DNA of 57,004 nt from Opitutaceae bacterium (GCA_019455245.1 JACFMR010000015.1:42568-99571), one strand, 5' to 3'. Counted from the stretch's first letter, positions 44,005-52,497 are shown. The notes: generated from the letters alone by a model not told the origin. Made by a program: numbers and translations.

Positions 44005-44712
44005 ATGAAGCCCGTCGTTCTCATCACCGGGGCTTCGCAGGGAATCGGGGCGGCAATTGCAAAGGTCTTTGCGCGGGAGGTGCGCGGGGTGCGGCTGGCG
44101 CTGGTGGCGCGTTCCGCCAGCAAACTCGCGACCGTGCAGCGTGCGTGCGCCAAACTCGGCGCGACGGCCGAGGCGTTTGCGTGCGACGTGAGCGACGACA
44201 AGGCGGTCGCGGAGCTGCGGCGCGCGGTGACGCGGCGGTTTGGCGTCGTGGATGTGTTGATCAACAACGCCGGCAGTTTCACCGGCGGGGCGTTGCTGGA
44301 CTTCAGGGTGGCGGAGTTTGACCGGCTGATCGCGGCGAACCTGCGCAGCGTGTTCCTGATGGCGCGGGCGTTTGTGCCGGGCATGGTCAAACGCGGCCGG
44401 GGCGATGTGTTCAACATGAGCTCGATCGCCGGACTCGTGGCCTATCCCGGCGGCACGGGTTATTCGGCGGCCAAGTTCGGCGTGACCGGCCTGAGCAAGG
44501 TGATGCGCGCCGAGTTGAAGGACAAAGGCGTGCGCGTCTGTTGCGTGTATCCCGGCGCGACCTGGACCCCCTCGTGGCAAGAGAGCGGGTTGCCGCCCGA
44601 TCGCATGATGCCGGCTGAAGATATCGCGCGGGCATTCCTTGATGTTTACCGCTTGTCGCGCCGCACTGTGGTCGAGGAAATCGTCCTGCGCCCGCAACTC
44701 GGCGATATCTAG
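44005..44712 (+). CDS. Short-chain dehydrogenase, sepiapterin-reductase-like
   Basis: 235 residues from the ATG at 44005. Cofactor motif VLITGASQGIG, NNAG, catalytic MSSIAG...YSAAK (Ser, Tyr, Lys). The long loop VFAREVRGVRLALVARSASK and the C-terminus MMPAEDIARAF and RRTVVEEIVLRPQLGDI resemble, as I recall them, the Chlorobium sepiapterin reductase. After PTPS and FolE2 this would be the third enzyme of tetrahydrobiopterin formation. A general SDR role cannot be excluded. An in-frame start at 43969 would use codons of the AT-rich repeat and is rejected. Confidence 0.85.
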   Translation: MKPVVLITGASQGIGAAIAKVFAREVRGVRLALVARSASKLATVQRACAKLGATAEAFACDVSDDKAVAELRRAVTRRFGVVDVLINNAGSFTGGALLDFRVAEFDRLIAANLRSVFLMARAFVPGMVKRGRGDVFNMSSIAGLVAYPGGTGYSAAKFGVTGLSKVMRAELKDKGVRVCCVYPGATWTPSWQESGLPPDRMMPAEDIARAFLDVYRLSRRTVVEEIVLRPQLGDI

Positions 44713-44801
44713 GTCGGAATGCACATGGTCGGGTGAGGAATTGGGCCTAGGTAGGGATAAAAATGTTAGACAATTGCATGTGAAGGCACACCATTCCGAC
44801 C
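44712..44801. repeat. Inverted repeat bracketing the SDR/PEP-CTERM intergenic region
   Basis: ggtcggaatg (44712-44721) is the exact reverse complement of cattccgacc (44792-44801), and cacatg (44722-44727) pairs with catgtg (44777-44782). The left arm starts on the last base of the SDR stop codon and the right arm ends 4 bases before the PEP-CTERM start codon. It could fold as a stem around 50-70 bases of AT-richer sequence. Confidence 0.7.
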
Positions 44802-44805
44802 CTCC

Positions 44806-45717
44806 GTGCGATTCCTTACCCCCAGTGCAATTTTTCTGCTGTTGCTGAGTCCCTTGGCGGGGCAGGTGGCACTAGGGGACAACATTGCCAACTTTGGCTT
44901 GGGCAAAGTCAGGGGCTACAAGCAATCCGGCCCGGGCAGCGAGGATGTCGCAGCGTCGAGCTATGGGTTCAACGTTTTCGCGACCACCACCACCGGCGGT
45001 ACGATCAATGCGGCGAAGGTTTACGGGCCGCTGACCGGTTATTTGGGGGTCAAGGGTCCGCAAGATTTGGGTATCAACGACAATGGCGCGGGGTTGGCCG
45101 TGACGGGGTATCTGGATCAAGGATCGCTTGATACCGATTTCCCGCAGGACAACAGCGGCAATTATCGTCTGCGCATCGACGTCGGTGCGATAAACCAAAA
45201 TTTCCCGAACGACTACGATTTCGAAATTCCGTTCAACCTCGGTGCCAGTGCCTATGTCAGCGACGTGCCCCGTTTGACGATCGACAACGGGGCGTGGCAT
45301 GACGCCACCTACGTGGTCAGCGCCACGGATACCGGAACGAACTTCGGTTGGGTGTTCTCGGACTTCGATGCGCAGAATCCCGAGGACTACGTCACACTGT
45401 TTCGGATCAGTCCGATGCAGGGTGGACTGGATGTGGTAAACGTACAGTTAGGCCCCAATCAAAGCGGCTACACGGTGGCAGCGGGTGTATTGCAGGCTGG
45501 TACGGACTACACGGTGACGCTGCATTTCGCCCGTATTGTCGATTTGCCCGCTGTGCAGGGCCTGAATGCGACAGGCGCGGCCTTCTATGCGGTGGAGACA
45601 TCGCTCGCTTTGCAGGCCGTGCCGGAGCCCTCGACCTATGCGTTGCTCGGCACCGGGTTGGCGGCGGTGTTGATCTGGTCGTGGCGGCGGCGGGCGGCGG
45701 CGAAGCCGCGGCGGTGA
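44806..45717 (+). CDS. PEP-CTERM sorting-domain exported protein
   Basis: 303 residues, GTG start. Signal peptide 1-24 (hydrophobic core SAIFLLLLSPLAGQVAL), a beta-strand-rich middle with many Asn, Gly, Asp and Thr but no catalytic motif, and a C-terminal PEP-CTERM tail: VPEPST, a hydrophobic helix and an Arg-rich end. In such proteins the tail directs sorting by exosortase, often with exopolysaccharide production. No exosortase or EPS gene is in the window. Function of the middle part unknown. The start codon is chosen because the signal peptide begins there; no other ATG gives a better one. Confidence 0.88.
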   Translation: MRFLTPSAIFLLLLSPLAGQVALGDNIANFGLGKVRGYKQSGPGSEDVAASSYGFNVFATTTTGGTINAAKVYGPLTGYLGVKGPQDLGINDNGAGLAVTGYLDQGSLDTDFPQDNSGNYRLRIDVGAINQNFPNDYDFEIPFNLGASAYVSDVPRLTIDNGAWHDATYVVSATDTGTNFGWVFSDFDAQNPEDYVTLFRISPMQGGLDVVNVQLGPNQSGYTVAAGVLQAGTDYTVTLHFARIVDLPAVQGLNATGAAFYAVETSLALQAVPEPSTYALLGTGLAAVLIWSWRRRAAAKPRR

Positions 45718-45742
45718 GTCCACGCGCTGCGCAGCGGTGGTT

Positions 45743-46633
45743 TCAGACCGGTGTCGAAGCGTCGTAAAAGGGCGTGGCGCCGCGTTGCGTGGCCACCCAT
45801 TCACCCAACCGACAGGCGCGGGCGAGACAACCGGCGTCGTCCAGCTGGCCGCCGAGCAATCCGGCAAGCAACGCGGCCAGAAACGCATCGCCGGCGCCGA
45901 CCGTGTCGGCCACGGCAACTTTTTGTCCGCTTTTCCAGTGCCATTGCCCCTCGCGCAACAGACCGGCGCCACGTTCGCCGGCGGTCACACAGACGATGCG
46001 GCAGCCGTGACGCGAAGCGAGCGTGCGGGCGTCGGCCTCCTCGCGACCGGGCGTTTCTGCGCCGCCGTCGTGGAGCCGGGCGGCCTCGGCGGCGTTGAGT
46101 TTCAGCAAGGTGGTCCGGTCGGCGAGGTGACGCACGAGTTCGAGATCGTCGTGCGGCGGACGCAGGTTGACATCGAACACGCGCCAGGCCTCCGCCGGAA
46201 TGACCGCGAGCAGACGGTCGAGGGCCGCGCGGTTAAAAGGAGAGCGTTGCGCCAGCGAGCCGAAGACCAGCGCCCGCGCCGTCATTGCCGCTCGCAGTCC
46301 TTCGGTTTCGACCAAGATCTGATCCCACGCCACGCTCGGCACGATTTCATAGCTCGCATCGCCGCCCGTGCCCAAAGTTGCGACGACATAACCGGTGGGC
46401 AGACCTTGATGCCGTATGATGGTTTCGGTGGAGAGTCCCCAATGGTGCAGCCGGCGCAGCAGCTCGTCGCCCAGCAGATCGCGTCCGACGGCCGACAACA
46501 GCTGCACCTGCGCTTGCTGCCGGTGCAGGTGATAGGCGACATTGAGCGGCGCGCCGCCGGAGAACAGGCCGGCGGGCAGAAAATCCCAGAGGATTTCGCC
46601 AAAACAAAGGATGCGGGGAGAGGAGACGGTCAT
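45743..46633 (-). CDS. PfkB-family carbohydrate kinase (fructokinase-like)
   Basis: 296 residues from the ATG at 46633. ILCFGEILWDFLP and GGAPLNVAYHLHRQ at the N-terminus and DTVGAGDAFLAALLAGLL near the C-terminus are the ribokinase/PfkB signatures, with the catalytic Asp in GAGDAF. The subgroup with GGAPLNVA usually contains fructokinases. It converges with the PEP-CTERM gene and is divergent from an oxidoreductase gene. A longer start region upstream is Arg/Pro-rich and rejected. Confidence 0.9.
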   Translation of the reverse strand: MTVSSPRILCFGEILWDFLPAGLFSGGAPLNVAYHLHRQQAQVQLLSAVGRDLLGDELLRRLHHWGLSTETIIRHQGLPTGYVVATLGTGGDASYEIVPSVAWDQILVETEGLRAAMTARALVFGSLAQRSPFNRAALDRLLAVIPAEAWRVFDVNLRPPHDDLELVRHLADRTTLLKLNAAEAARLHDGGAETPGREEADARTLASRHGCRIVCVTAGERGAGLLREGQWHWKSGQKVAVADTVGAGDAFLAALLAGLLGGQLDDAGCLARACRLGEWVATQRGATPFYDASTPV

Positions 46634-46696
46634 GGGCACGGGTGGGGTGGGGCCGGCCCGCGGCATGGCGGACAGGAATGCGCCGACCATAGGGAA

Positions 46697-46727
46697 AAAC
46701 CGCCGGGCAAACAAGCCCGGGCGGTTT
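46697..46727 (-). terminator. Terminator-like hairpin in the kinase/oxidoreductase divergent region
   Basis: On the minus strand an aaaccgcccgggc arm is followed by ttgttt and a gcccggcggttt arm with one bulge, then a run of T residues (tttttccc). This is a typical intrinsic terminator or attenuator fold. It lies 64-94 bases upstream of the PfkB kinase start, in its probable leader, so it may stop leader transcription or end antisense transcription from the oxidoreductase side. Confidence 0.6.
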
Positions 46728-46799
46728 GGGGAGCGCGATTCCCGCCGTTTTGAGGTTGAGCCGCGAACGGCGTTCTCGCTAGCTGCACCTCATCCCCCC

Positions 46800-47852
46800 A
46801 TGAGCACACGCAAATTCCGTGTCGGTCTGATCGGCGGCGGCGGCATCGCGCAGGCGGTGCACATCCCCGGTTGGAAAAACCTCCCCGAAGTCGAGATCGT
46901 CGGCGTGGCCGACCTCTCCGCCGCGACGGCGCGCAAGGCCGCCGCCCTGGCCGGCGCCAACGAGGTGTTCACCGATTTTCACGACCTGCTGAAACTCGAC
47001 ATCGACGCCGTCGATGTCTGCGTGCCGAACAAGGCGCACACGCCGGCCGTGTTGGCGGCCTTGGAACGGGGCCTGCACGTGATTTGCGAGAAGCCGCTCG
47101 CCACCTCGACCGACGAGGTGCGCGAAATGGGCGAACTGGCGGATCAGAAGAAACTCAAGCTCATGACCGCGCAGCATCAGCGGTTCACCCGCGGCGCGGT
47201 GGCGGCCAAGGCCTGGATCGATGCCGGCAACCTCGGCGAAACCTACCACGCCCGCGTGCGCGCAATGCGTCGCGCGTGGCTGCCGCCCGCGCCCGGTTTC
47301 ATTGATGATAAACTTTCCGGCGGCGGTCCGTGCATGGACATCGGCGTGCATGCGCTCGACCTGTGCCTCTGGCTGATGGGTTTTCCGAAACCCGTGCGCG
47401 TCTCCGGCACCAGCCGCACGATGTTCGCCAAGGGGCATGACATGCCCAACCTCTGGGGCGAATGGGATCGCGAGCGGTATTCGGTCGAGGACTTCGCCGC
47501 GGGCTTCGTGCATTTCGACAACGGTGCGACGCTGGTGCTCGAGTCGGCCTGGATGTGTCACCAGGAGGAGAACGAGGAGCTGATGGCGCAGCTGTTTGGC
47601 ACCAAGGGCGGCATCAAGTGGCCCGACGCACGTTTCTCCAACGTGGTCAACGGCACCTTTGCGCAGGGCAATCTGACGCATCCCGTGGACGTGCCGCATC
47701 CGCACTGGAACGAGATCGCGGCGTTTTACGACTGCGTGGTGAACCACAAGGACTCGCCCGTGCCGTGGACCGAGACGGTGAAGGTCATCGGCATCCTCGA
47801 GGCGGTCTATGCCTCTGCCGCGGCCGGCCGCGAGGTCGTGCCGACGGTTTGA
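46800..47852 (+). CDS. Gfo/Idh/MocA-family oxidoreductase
   Basis: 350 residues. FRVGLIGGGGIAQAVHIPGW is the Rossmann nucleotide-binding start, followed by VCVPNKAHT and the family signature CEKPLATS. C-terminal half contains the substrate domain with GPCMDIGVHALDLCLWLMG (catalytic His in D-x-G-x-H). A sugar or uronate dehydrogenase-like enzyme is likely. Together with the enolase-superfamily protein, PfkB kinase and sugar dehydrogenase nearby it may belong to sugar-acid catabolism. Substrate unknown. Confidence 0.9.
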   Translation: MSTRKFRVGLIGGGGIAQAVHIPGWKNLPEVEIVGVADLSAATARKAAALAGANEVFTDFHDLLKLDIDAVDVCVPNKAHTPAVLAALERGLHVICEKPLATSTDEVREMGELADQKKLKLMTAQHQRFTRGAVAAKAWIDAGNLGETYHARVRAMRRAWLPPAPGFIDDKLSGGGPCMDIGVHALDLCLWLMGFPKPVRVSGTSRTMFAKGHDMPNLWGEWDRERYSVEDFAAGFVHFDNGATLVLESAWMCHQEENEELMAQLFGTKGGIKWPDARFSNVVNGTFAQGNLTHPVDVPHPHWNEIAAFYDCVVNHKDSPVPWTETVKVIGILEAVYASAAAGREVVPTV

Positions 47853-47866
47853 AGTTCGATTGATTT

Positions 47867-47939
47867 GCAGGGCGGGGTTTTCGAACCCCGCCTTTCGCGT
47901 TCTTCTGTTCGCTGGCGGGATCAGGCGATCCCGCCCTAC
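47867..47939. repeat. Inverted pair of palindromic repeats next to a gene relic
   Basis: Unit one at 47867-47892 (opens GCAGGGCGGGG, closes ACCCCGCC) and unit two at 47914-47939 (opens GGCGGGATC, closes GATCCCGCCCTAC). The second ends one base from the stop codon of the enolase-gene relic. A near-identical second unit occurs at 52549-52573. Confidence 0.85.
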
Positions 47940-47940
47940 A

Positions 47941-48030
47941 TCACAGCCGTGTGATGCGGTGGTGGTTGGTGCCGGATTTGAACAGCGAACCGTGCCACCG
48001 TACACCGCAGCCGGGCCACGCCGGTTGCGC
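47941..48030 (-). pseudogene. Relic of an enolase-superfamily gene 3' end
   Basis: Read on the minus strand, the last 17 codons (GSLFKSGTNHHRITRL and stop) equal the C-terminus of the intact enolase-superfamily gene ending at 49719. Of the first 48 bases from the stop codon, only one differs. Further in, identity falls to about 70 percent, with the residues RPGCGVRWH matching RPGLGVRLH. No gene continues upstream, since the stop codon of the beta-helix gene follows 15 bases away. It is a direct repeat flanking the beta-helix gene. Confidence 0.85.
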
Positions 48031-48044
48031 GGAGCCGCGTCAGG

Positions 48045-49616
48045 TCAGGGGACCATTTCCACGCGCACCGGAAGTTTTTCCGCGACCTGCGGATTGACGC
48101 TCAGGCGCGGTGGCCGGCCGCTGACGGTCCTGAGGTTGCGGACCTGCAGGAGTTCTATCGGACGATAGGGAAACGGTACATCGCCGCCGAGGGCGCCGAG
48201 CGGATGGTCGAAATACGCCACCCCGGCGTGCTCGCCCGTTTGGTGCGAATCATCGACCGTCAGGCCGTCGATCCGGATCGTGCGCGGCATGGCGCACGGG
48301 TAGCCGAAATCGTGCGTGCCGTCGTTGCTGGCCATGAAAAGGACCGGCGTGCGGTCGGGGCTCGGCGGAGGCAGCCAGCGGCTGTTGCGGATGATCACGT
48401 CCCCGTCCCACGTGGCCCCGTAGTCGGCCCGGAACATGATGAATCTTTGGCTGTGGATCGAGGAATCTTCGATGAGCAGGCGGCCGCGGCCGATGGCGTT
48501 GAGTCCGGCATGCCCCAGAGTGCTGCGCCGGATGGTGTAGCCGCCCGAGACGCCCTGATGGACGTCCATGCGCGACAGCACACAGTCCTCGACCAGCACG
48601 TTCTTCACGAAATTGGAGGTGGCGACGCCCCAGCGTGTGGTGTCGTGGATGTCGCCCATCCGGCAATGTTGCATCGTGAAATTTACGACATGGTCGGCGC
48701 GATACCCGTAGGTGCCCATCGGCACGGGGAGGCCCGCCCGGCCGATGGTGTGGTAAACCTTGCGCGGCTCCACACGGCAGTGGCGGAACGTGATGTTGGC
48801 CGCTTGGGTGGCGAGCAGGAAGCCGAGGTAAGGATGACCGATGTCCGTTTCGCCCACAACCTGCGATGACAGGCCTTCGACGGTTGTGTTGGACCGCTTG
48901 ATCGTGATGTTGCGCATCCAGTAATTGTAACCCATCGGCTGCTTCATCCGGTTGCCGATGTTGATGAACAGGCCGCCGCGCAGCACGAGCGGCGCGGGGT
49001 CCAGCGGCCGGGCCTCGGTTCGCGTGATGGTCTCATAATCCCACTCGATGGCTCCCTCGATCGTGCCGTCGGTTTTGAGGATGAACACCTCCTGCTGGGG
49101 CTGGCCGTCGTTTACATTGAGACCTTTGCGGATGTAGATGCGACGATTTGCGTTCTCGACCAGCACCAACAGATCCGTGGCCGGCTTCACGTCCAATCGG
49201 TTCTGCCCGGCGGACAGGCGATCGAGGGCGAGCGGCACGGGCGCGAGCCGGGATTGCACCTCAAAGACCGGCTGCTTGTGGTCCTCGACTCCCTGGCTGT
49301 CATCAATGATGAATCGCGAGGTGCTCCAATCCGTGTCGGTCTGGATGATGGCGGTCAGCGCCCGGCGCCCGAGGTGATACGTGGCCTCGGGATTCGAGCG
49401 TACCGGCAGACCCTGTCCGTTCGCATGAGCGTGTGCCCTCACGATGGCCGGGAGGTCATCCGTCAGTCCGTCGCCCACCGCGCCGAATTGCTCATAGGTG
49501 ACAAACGTGGCCCCGTCATGCGCCGGGGGCGCGCCCATCGCGCCGATGCCGGGAAGGCAGAACGCGAGCAACAGCCATCGCCGGAGGGAAGAGGGAATAA
49601 TATCAGTGTAAGCCAT
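48045..49616 (-). CDS. Exported right-handed beta-helix protein (pectate-lyase-3-like)
   Basis: 523 residues from the ATG at 49616; signal peptide about 1-29 (SSLRRWLLLAFCLPGIGAMG). The start of the mature protein, YEQFGAVGDGLTDDLPAIVR, is the classical opening of pectate-lyase-superfamily beta-helix proteins. Repeating beta-strand turns (NVLVEDCVLSRMDV, YTIRRSTLGHAGL, RLLIEDSSIHSQ) run through the middle. It probably binds or cleaves a polysaccharide outside the cytoplasm; active-site residues cannot be assigned. The gene sits exactly between two copies of the neighbouring enolase-gene 3' end, as if inserted. An earlier in-frame ATG at 49661 would give a poorer signal. Confidence 0.8.
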   Translation of the reverse strand: MAYTDIIPSSLRRWLLLAFCLPGIGAMGAPPAHDGATFVTYEQFGAVGDGLTDDLPAIVRAHAHANGQGLPVRSNPEATYHLGRRALTAIIQTDTDWSTSRFIIDDSQGVEDHKQPVFEVQSRLAPVPLALDRLSAGQNRLDVKPATDLLVLVENANRRIYIRKGLNVNDGQPQQEVFILKTDGTIEGAIEWDYETITRTEARPLDPAPLVLRGGLFINIGNRMKQPMGYNYWMRNITIKRSNTTVEGLSSQVVGETDIGHPYLGFLLATQAANITFRHCRVEPRKVYHTIGRAGLPVPMGTYGYRADHVVNFTMQHCRMGDIHDTTRWGVATSNFVKNVLVEDCVLSRMDVHQGVSGGYTIRRSTLGHAGLNAIGRGRLLIEDSSIHSQRFIMFRADYGATWDGDVIIRNSRWLPPPSPDRTPVLFMASNDGTHDFGYPCAMPRTIRIDGLTVDDSHQTGEHAGVAYFDHPLGALGGDVPFPYRPIELLQVRNLRTVSGRPPRLSVNPQVAEKLPVRVEMVP

Positions 49617-49718
49617 GGGGTAGGGTATCAGGGAGTGAACGAGACCGGTGCGAAAGGCCAACTCATCTGCCTTGAAGTCAGGCGACTGCCGCCGGGCCCG
49701 TATGCCGATGCGGTGCGG

Positions 49719-50957
49719 TCACAGCCGGGTGATGCGGTGGTGGTTGGTGCCGGATTTGAACAGCGAGTCGTGCAACCGCACGCCGAGACCGGGACGCGTC
49801 GGCAGGGCGGCATGGCCGTTGGTGATCACGGGCAGCTCGTCGATGAGCTCCTTATAGAAACTGCGGATGTGCGCGCGGACCGTCTCCTGATAGCAGCAAC
49901 CCGGCACGGCGGCGTTGATGTGCAGGCCGGCGAAGAGCGTGAGCGGTCCCGTGCAGTCGTGCATCGTCACCGGCACGTTGTAACCCTGCGCGAGGTGCGC
50001 GATGCGCACGGTTTCCGAAATGCCGCCGGCCCACGTCGGATCGACCATCACGAAGTCGGCGGCCTTGGTTTCCAGTACGCGCTGGTAGTGCGGGCGGTGC
50101 AGCAGCATCTCGCTCACGGAAATGGGCATGCGGCTCTGCCGCCGGAAATCGGCGAGCGTTTCGAGGTTGTCCATCTTGAGGATGTCCTCGAGCCAGAGCG
50201 GTTGGATCTCGCGCAACGCCTCCGCGATGCGCAGCGCGGCGGGCAGCATGAAGAACCCATGGCCGTCCACCATGAGCTCGAGTTGGTCGCCCACGGCCGC
50301 GCGCACCTTGCGCAGCGGCGCGACGGCCTCTTCCAAATCCGCCAGGCTGATGCGCATGCCGCCGGACCGGTGCGCGGCGCGGTCAAAACACCACACCTTC
50401 ATGCCGGCGTAGCCCTCGGCGACGAGTTCCTGCGCGAGGCCGACCGGATCGTGAAACAACTGGTAGCTGTCGTTGAGCGGTCCGGGGTCGCCGAGTGAAC
50501 CGTAGCCGGGCCAGCCGGGTTTGCCGCCGGGGCGGCGGCCGTAGGTCGGATTGCCGCAGCTGTTGTAAACCGGCACCGCATCGCGCACGGGTCCGCCGAG
50601 CAACCGGTAAACGGGCTGGCCGCAGACCTGCCCGAGGATGTCCCACAACGCGAGATCGACCGCCGAGATCGCGCGCATTTCCGCGCCGCCGATGCCGAAA
50701 TTGCCGAAGCGTTCGTAGAAAAACCGCCAGTGGCTCTCGACCGCCAGCGCCTCGTTGCCGAGCAGGCGCTCCGCCATCCAGTCGTGCACCAGCGCGGCGA
50801 CGGCCGACGGACCGTAATACGTTTCGCCATGGCCGATGATGCCGGCGTCGGTGTGGATGCGCAGCAGGAGCAGACCGCCCATCAGCTCGGACGGCACGAT
50901 GGTCTCGACGGCCGTGATTTTCAGCTTGGCGGGGGGCGGGGTGAGGTAGGGTTGCAT
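49719..50957 (-). CDS. Mandelate racemase/muconate lactonizing (enolase-superfamily) dehydratase
   Basis: 412 residues from the ATG at 50957 (MQPYLT). The two domains are present, with barrel metal ligands visible in LMVDGHGFF (Asp), PLWLEDILK (Glu) and PISVSEMLL (Glu), and a histidine in VTMHDCTGP. Members dehydrate or epimerise sugar acids; the sequence type is near the galactonate/gluconate dehydratase-like group. The C-terminal 17 codons are duplicated downstream beyond the beta-helix gene. Located in a sugar-oxidising neighbourhood with an oxidoreductase and a membrane-type sugar dehydrogenase. Confidence 0.88.
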   Translation of the reverse strand: MQPYLTPPPAKLKITAVETIVPSELMGGLLLLRIHTDAGIIGHGETYYGPSAVAALVHDWMAERLLGNEALAVESHWRFFYERFGNFGIGGAEMRAISAVDLALWDILGQVCGQPVYRLLGGPVRDAVPVYNSCGNPTYGRRPGGKPGWPGYGSLGDPGPLNDSYQLFHDPVGLAQELVAEGYAGMKVWCFDRAAHRSGGMRISLADLEEAVAPLRKVRAAVGDQLELMVDGHGFFMLPAALRIAEALREIQPLWLEDILKMDNLETLADFRRQSRMPISVSEMLLHRPHYQRVLETKAADFVMVDPTWAGGISETVRIAHLAQGYNVPVTMHDCTGPLTLFAGLHINAAVPGCCYQETVRAHIRSFYKELIDELPVITNGHAALPTRPGLGVRLHDSLFKSGTNHHRITRL

Positions 50958-51080
50958 GCGGCTCCGGTTGCGGCCGACATGGGGCCGCGTCTGTTTAAAA
51001 ACAGCCGGCGGTCGACGGGGGCAAGCCTGCTTGTGCCGGGTGTGCTTGCCAGCGGCGGCCGGTTGGCTTCTGTGCACGGC

Positions 51081-52493
51081 ATGATTCCCCAACGTCCGGT
51101 TTCACTGCGGTTCACGATGTTGTTGATGTATGCCATTGCTCTGCTCCCGGCGGGCAGGGCACAGGACGTGCGGGCGGTTTACCAGCAGCATTGTGCGAGC
51201 TGTCATGGCCCACAGCTGGAAGGCGGGCAGGGCGGCAGCCTCTCGGACGACGTTTGGACCTACGGGGCGGACGACGAGAACATCACGCGTATCATCCGAG
51301 AAGGGGCCGCCGGCGGCAACATGCCCGCATTTGGCACCGTGTTGGAGCCCGCGCAAATCCGGGCGCTGGTGGTTTACATTCGCGAAATGGGCACGCGGGC
51401 CGCGGCCCAGCAAACGCGTTTCAACCAACCGACCCCGACGACGGTCACCCAAAGCGAGGAGCATGCGTTTCGGTTGGAAGTCCTGACCGACGAACTTGGT
51501 GTGCCGTGGTCGATCGCGTTTCTGCCCGACGGCCGGATGTTGGTGACCGAACGCGAGGGCCGGCTGCGGATCTTTGCGGATGGCAAGCTGCAGCCAGAAC
51601 CGATTGCAGGGATTCCCGAGGTATGGGCGCGCGGCCAGGGCGGATTGCTCGCGGTGGCGGTGCATCCGGATTATGCGAACAACGGCTGGGTTTATCTGGC
51701 CTACAGCGATCCGGGGGCGGACGGCACGGCGATGACCGCGATCGTGCGCGGCCGCATCCGCGACGGACGTTGGGTGGAGCAGGAGGACGTGTTTCGCATT
51801 CCGGCGCCGCTCTACAAACGCGGCGGGGTGCACTTCGGCTGTCGCCTGGTGTTTCACGACGGTTATCTGTTCTTCACCCACGGCGAGCGCGGCGCTCCGA
51901 CCGATGCGCAGGACTTGTCGCGACCGAACGGCAAGGTGCACCGGCTGCATGACGACGGGCGCGTGCCGGCGGACAATCCGTTCGTCAACACCCGCGGGGC
52001 GTTTCCCTCGATCTGGACCTACGGCAACCGCAACCCGCAGGGCCTGGCCTTGCGCCCGGGCACGACCGAACTGTGGGAAACGGAGCATGGTCCGCGCGGC
52101 GGCGACGAGCTCAACCTCATCCAAGCCGGCCGCAATTACGGCTGGCCGGTGATCACGCACGGCATGAATTACAACGGCACGCCGGTGACCGATCGGACCG
52201 CGCAGGAAGGGATGGAGCAGCCGGTGATTCATTGGACGCCGTCAATCGCGGTGGGAGACATGGCGTTCTACACCGGCGCAGCTTTCCCTCGCTGGCAGGG
52301 CCACCTGTTTGTGACGGCGCTCGCCGCCGAGGAGTTGCGGCGGCTGGTGATCGAAAACGGCCGCGTGGCCAAGCAGGAGCTGGTTTTCAAGGGCATCGGC
52401 CGCATCCGTGCGATCGCGGAGGGACCCGACGGTTATCTCTATTTTGGGCTGGAACGTCCCGGTCGCCTCGTGCGGCTCGTGCCGGCGGAGTGA
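51081..52493 (+). CDS. Cytochrome c-fused PQQ-type sugar (aldose) dehydrogenase
   Basis: 470 residues from the ATG at 51081; signal peptide 1-27. A c-type haem motif, CASCH, is at 38-42 and the sixth ligand may be the Met in GNMPAFG. From about residue 125 the protein is a soluble-glucose-dehydrogenase-like six-bladed propeller (VPWSIAFLPDGRMLVTEREG, YGNRNPQGLA, TEHGPRGGDELN). It would oxidise aldoses in the periplasm and pass electrons to its own haem. Fusion of the cytochrome at the N-terminus is a known variant. It is divergent from the enolase-superfamily gene. An alternative start at 50979 is in frame. Confidence 0.88.
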   Translation: MIPQRPVSLRFTMLLMYAIALLPAGRAQDVRAVYQQHCASCHGPQLEGGQGGSLSDDVWTYGADDENITRIIREGAAGGNMPAFGTVLEPAQIRALVVYIREMGTRAAAQQTRFNQPTPTTVTQSEEHAFRLEVLTDELGVPWSIAFLPDGRMLVTEREGRLRIFADGKLQPEPIAGIPEVWARGQGGLLAVAVHPDYANNGWVYLAYSDPGADGTAMTAIVRGRIRDGRWVEQEDVFRIPAPLYKRGGVHFGCRLVFHDGYLFFTHGERGAPTDAQDLSRPNGKVHRLHDDGRVPADNPFVNTRGAFPSIWTYGNRNPQGLALRPGTTELWETEHGPRGGDELNLIQAGRNYGWPVITHGMNYNGTPVTDRTAQEGMEQPVIHWTPSIAVGDMAFYTGAAFPRWQGHLFVTALAAEELRRLVIENGRVAKQELVFKGIGRIRAIAEGPDGYLYFGLERPGRLVRLVPAE

Positions 52494-52497
52494 AATT

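Noticed and set aside
46779..48005. 408-codon minus-strand frame opposite the oxidoreductase
   Set aside because: Covers a good Gfo/Idh/MocA gene and runs into the repeat pair and enolase relic; no motif of its own.
47941..49808. Flanking repeats considered as insertion-sequence ends
   Set aside because: They are direct, coding and much longer than terminal inverted repeats, and no transposase is encoded between them.
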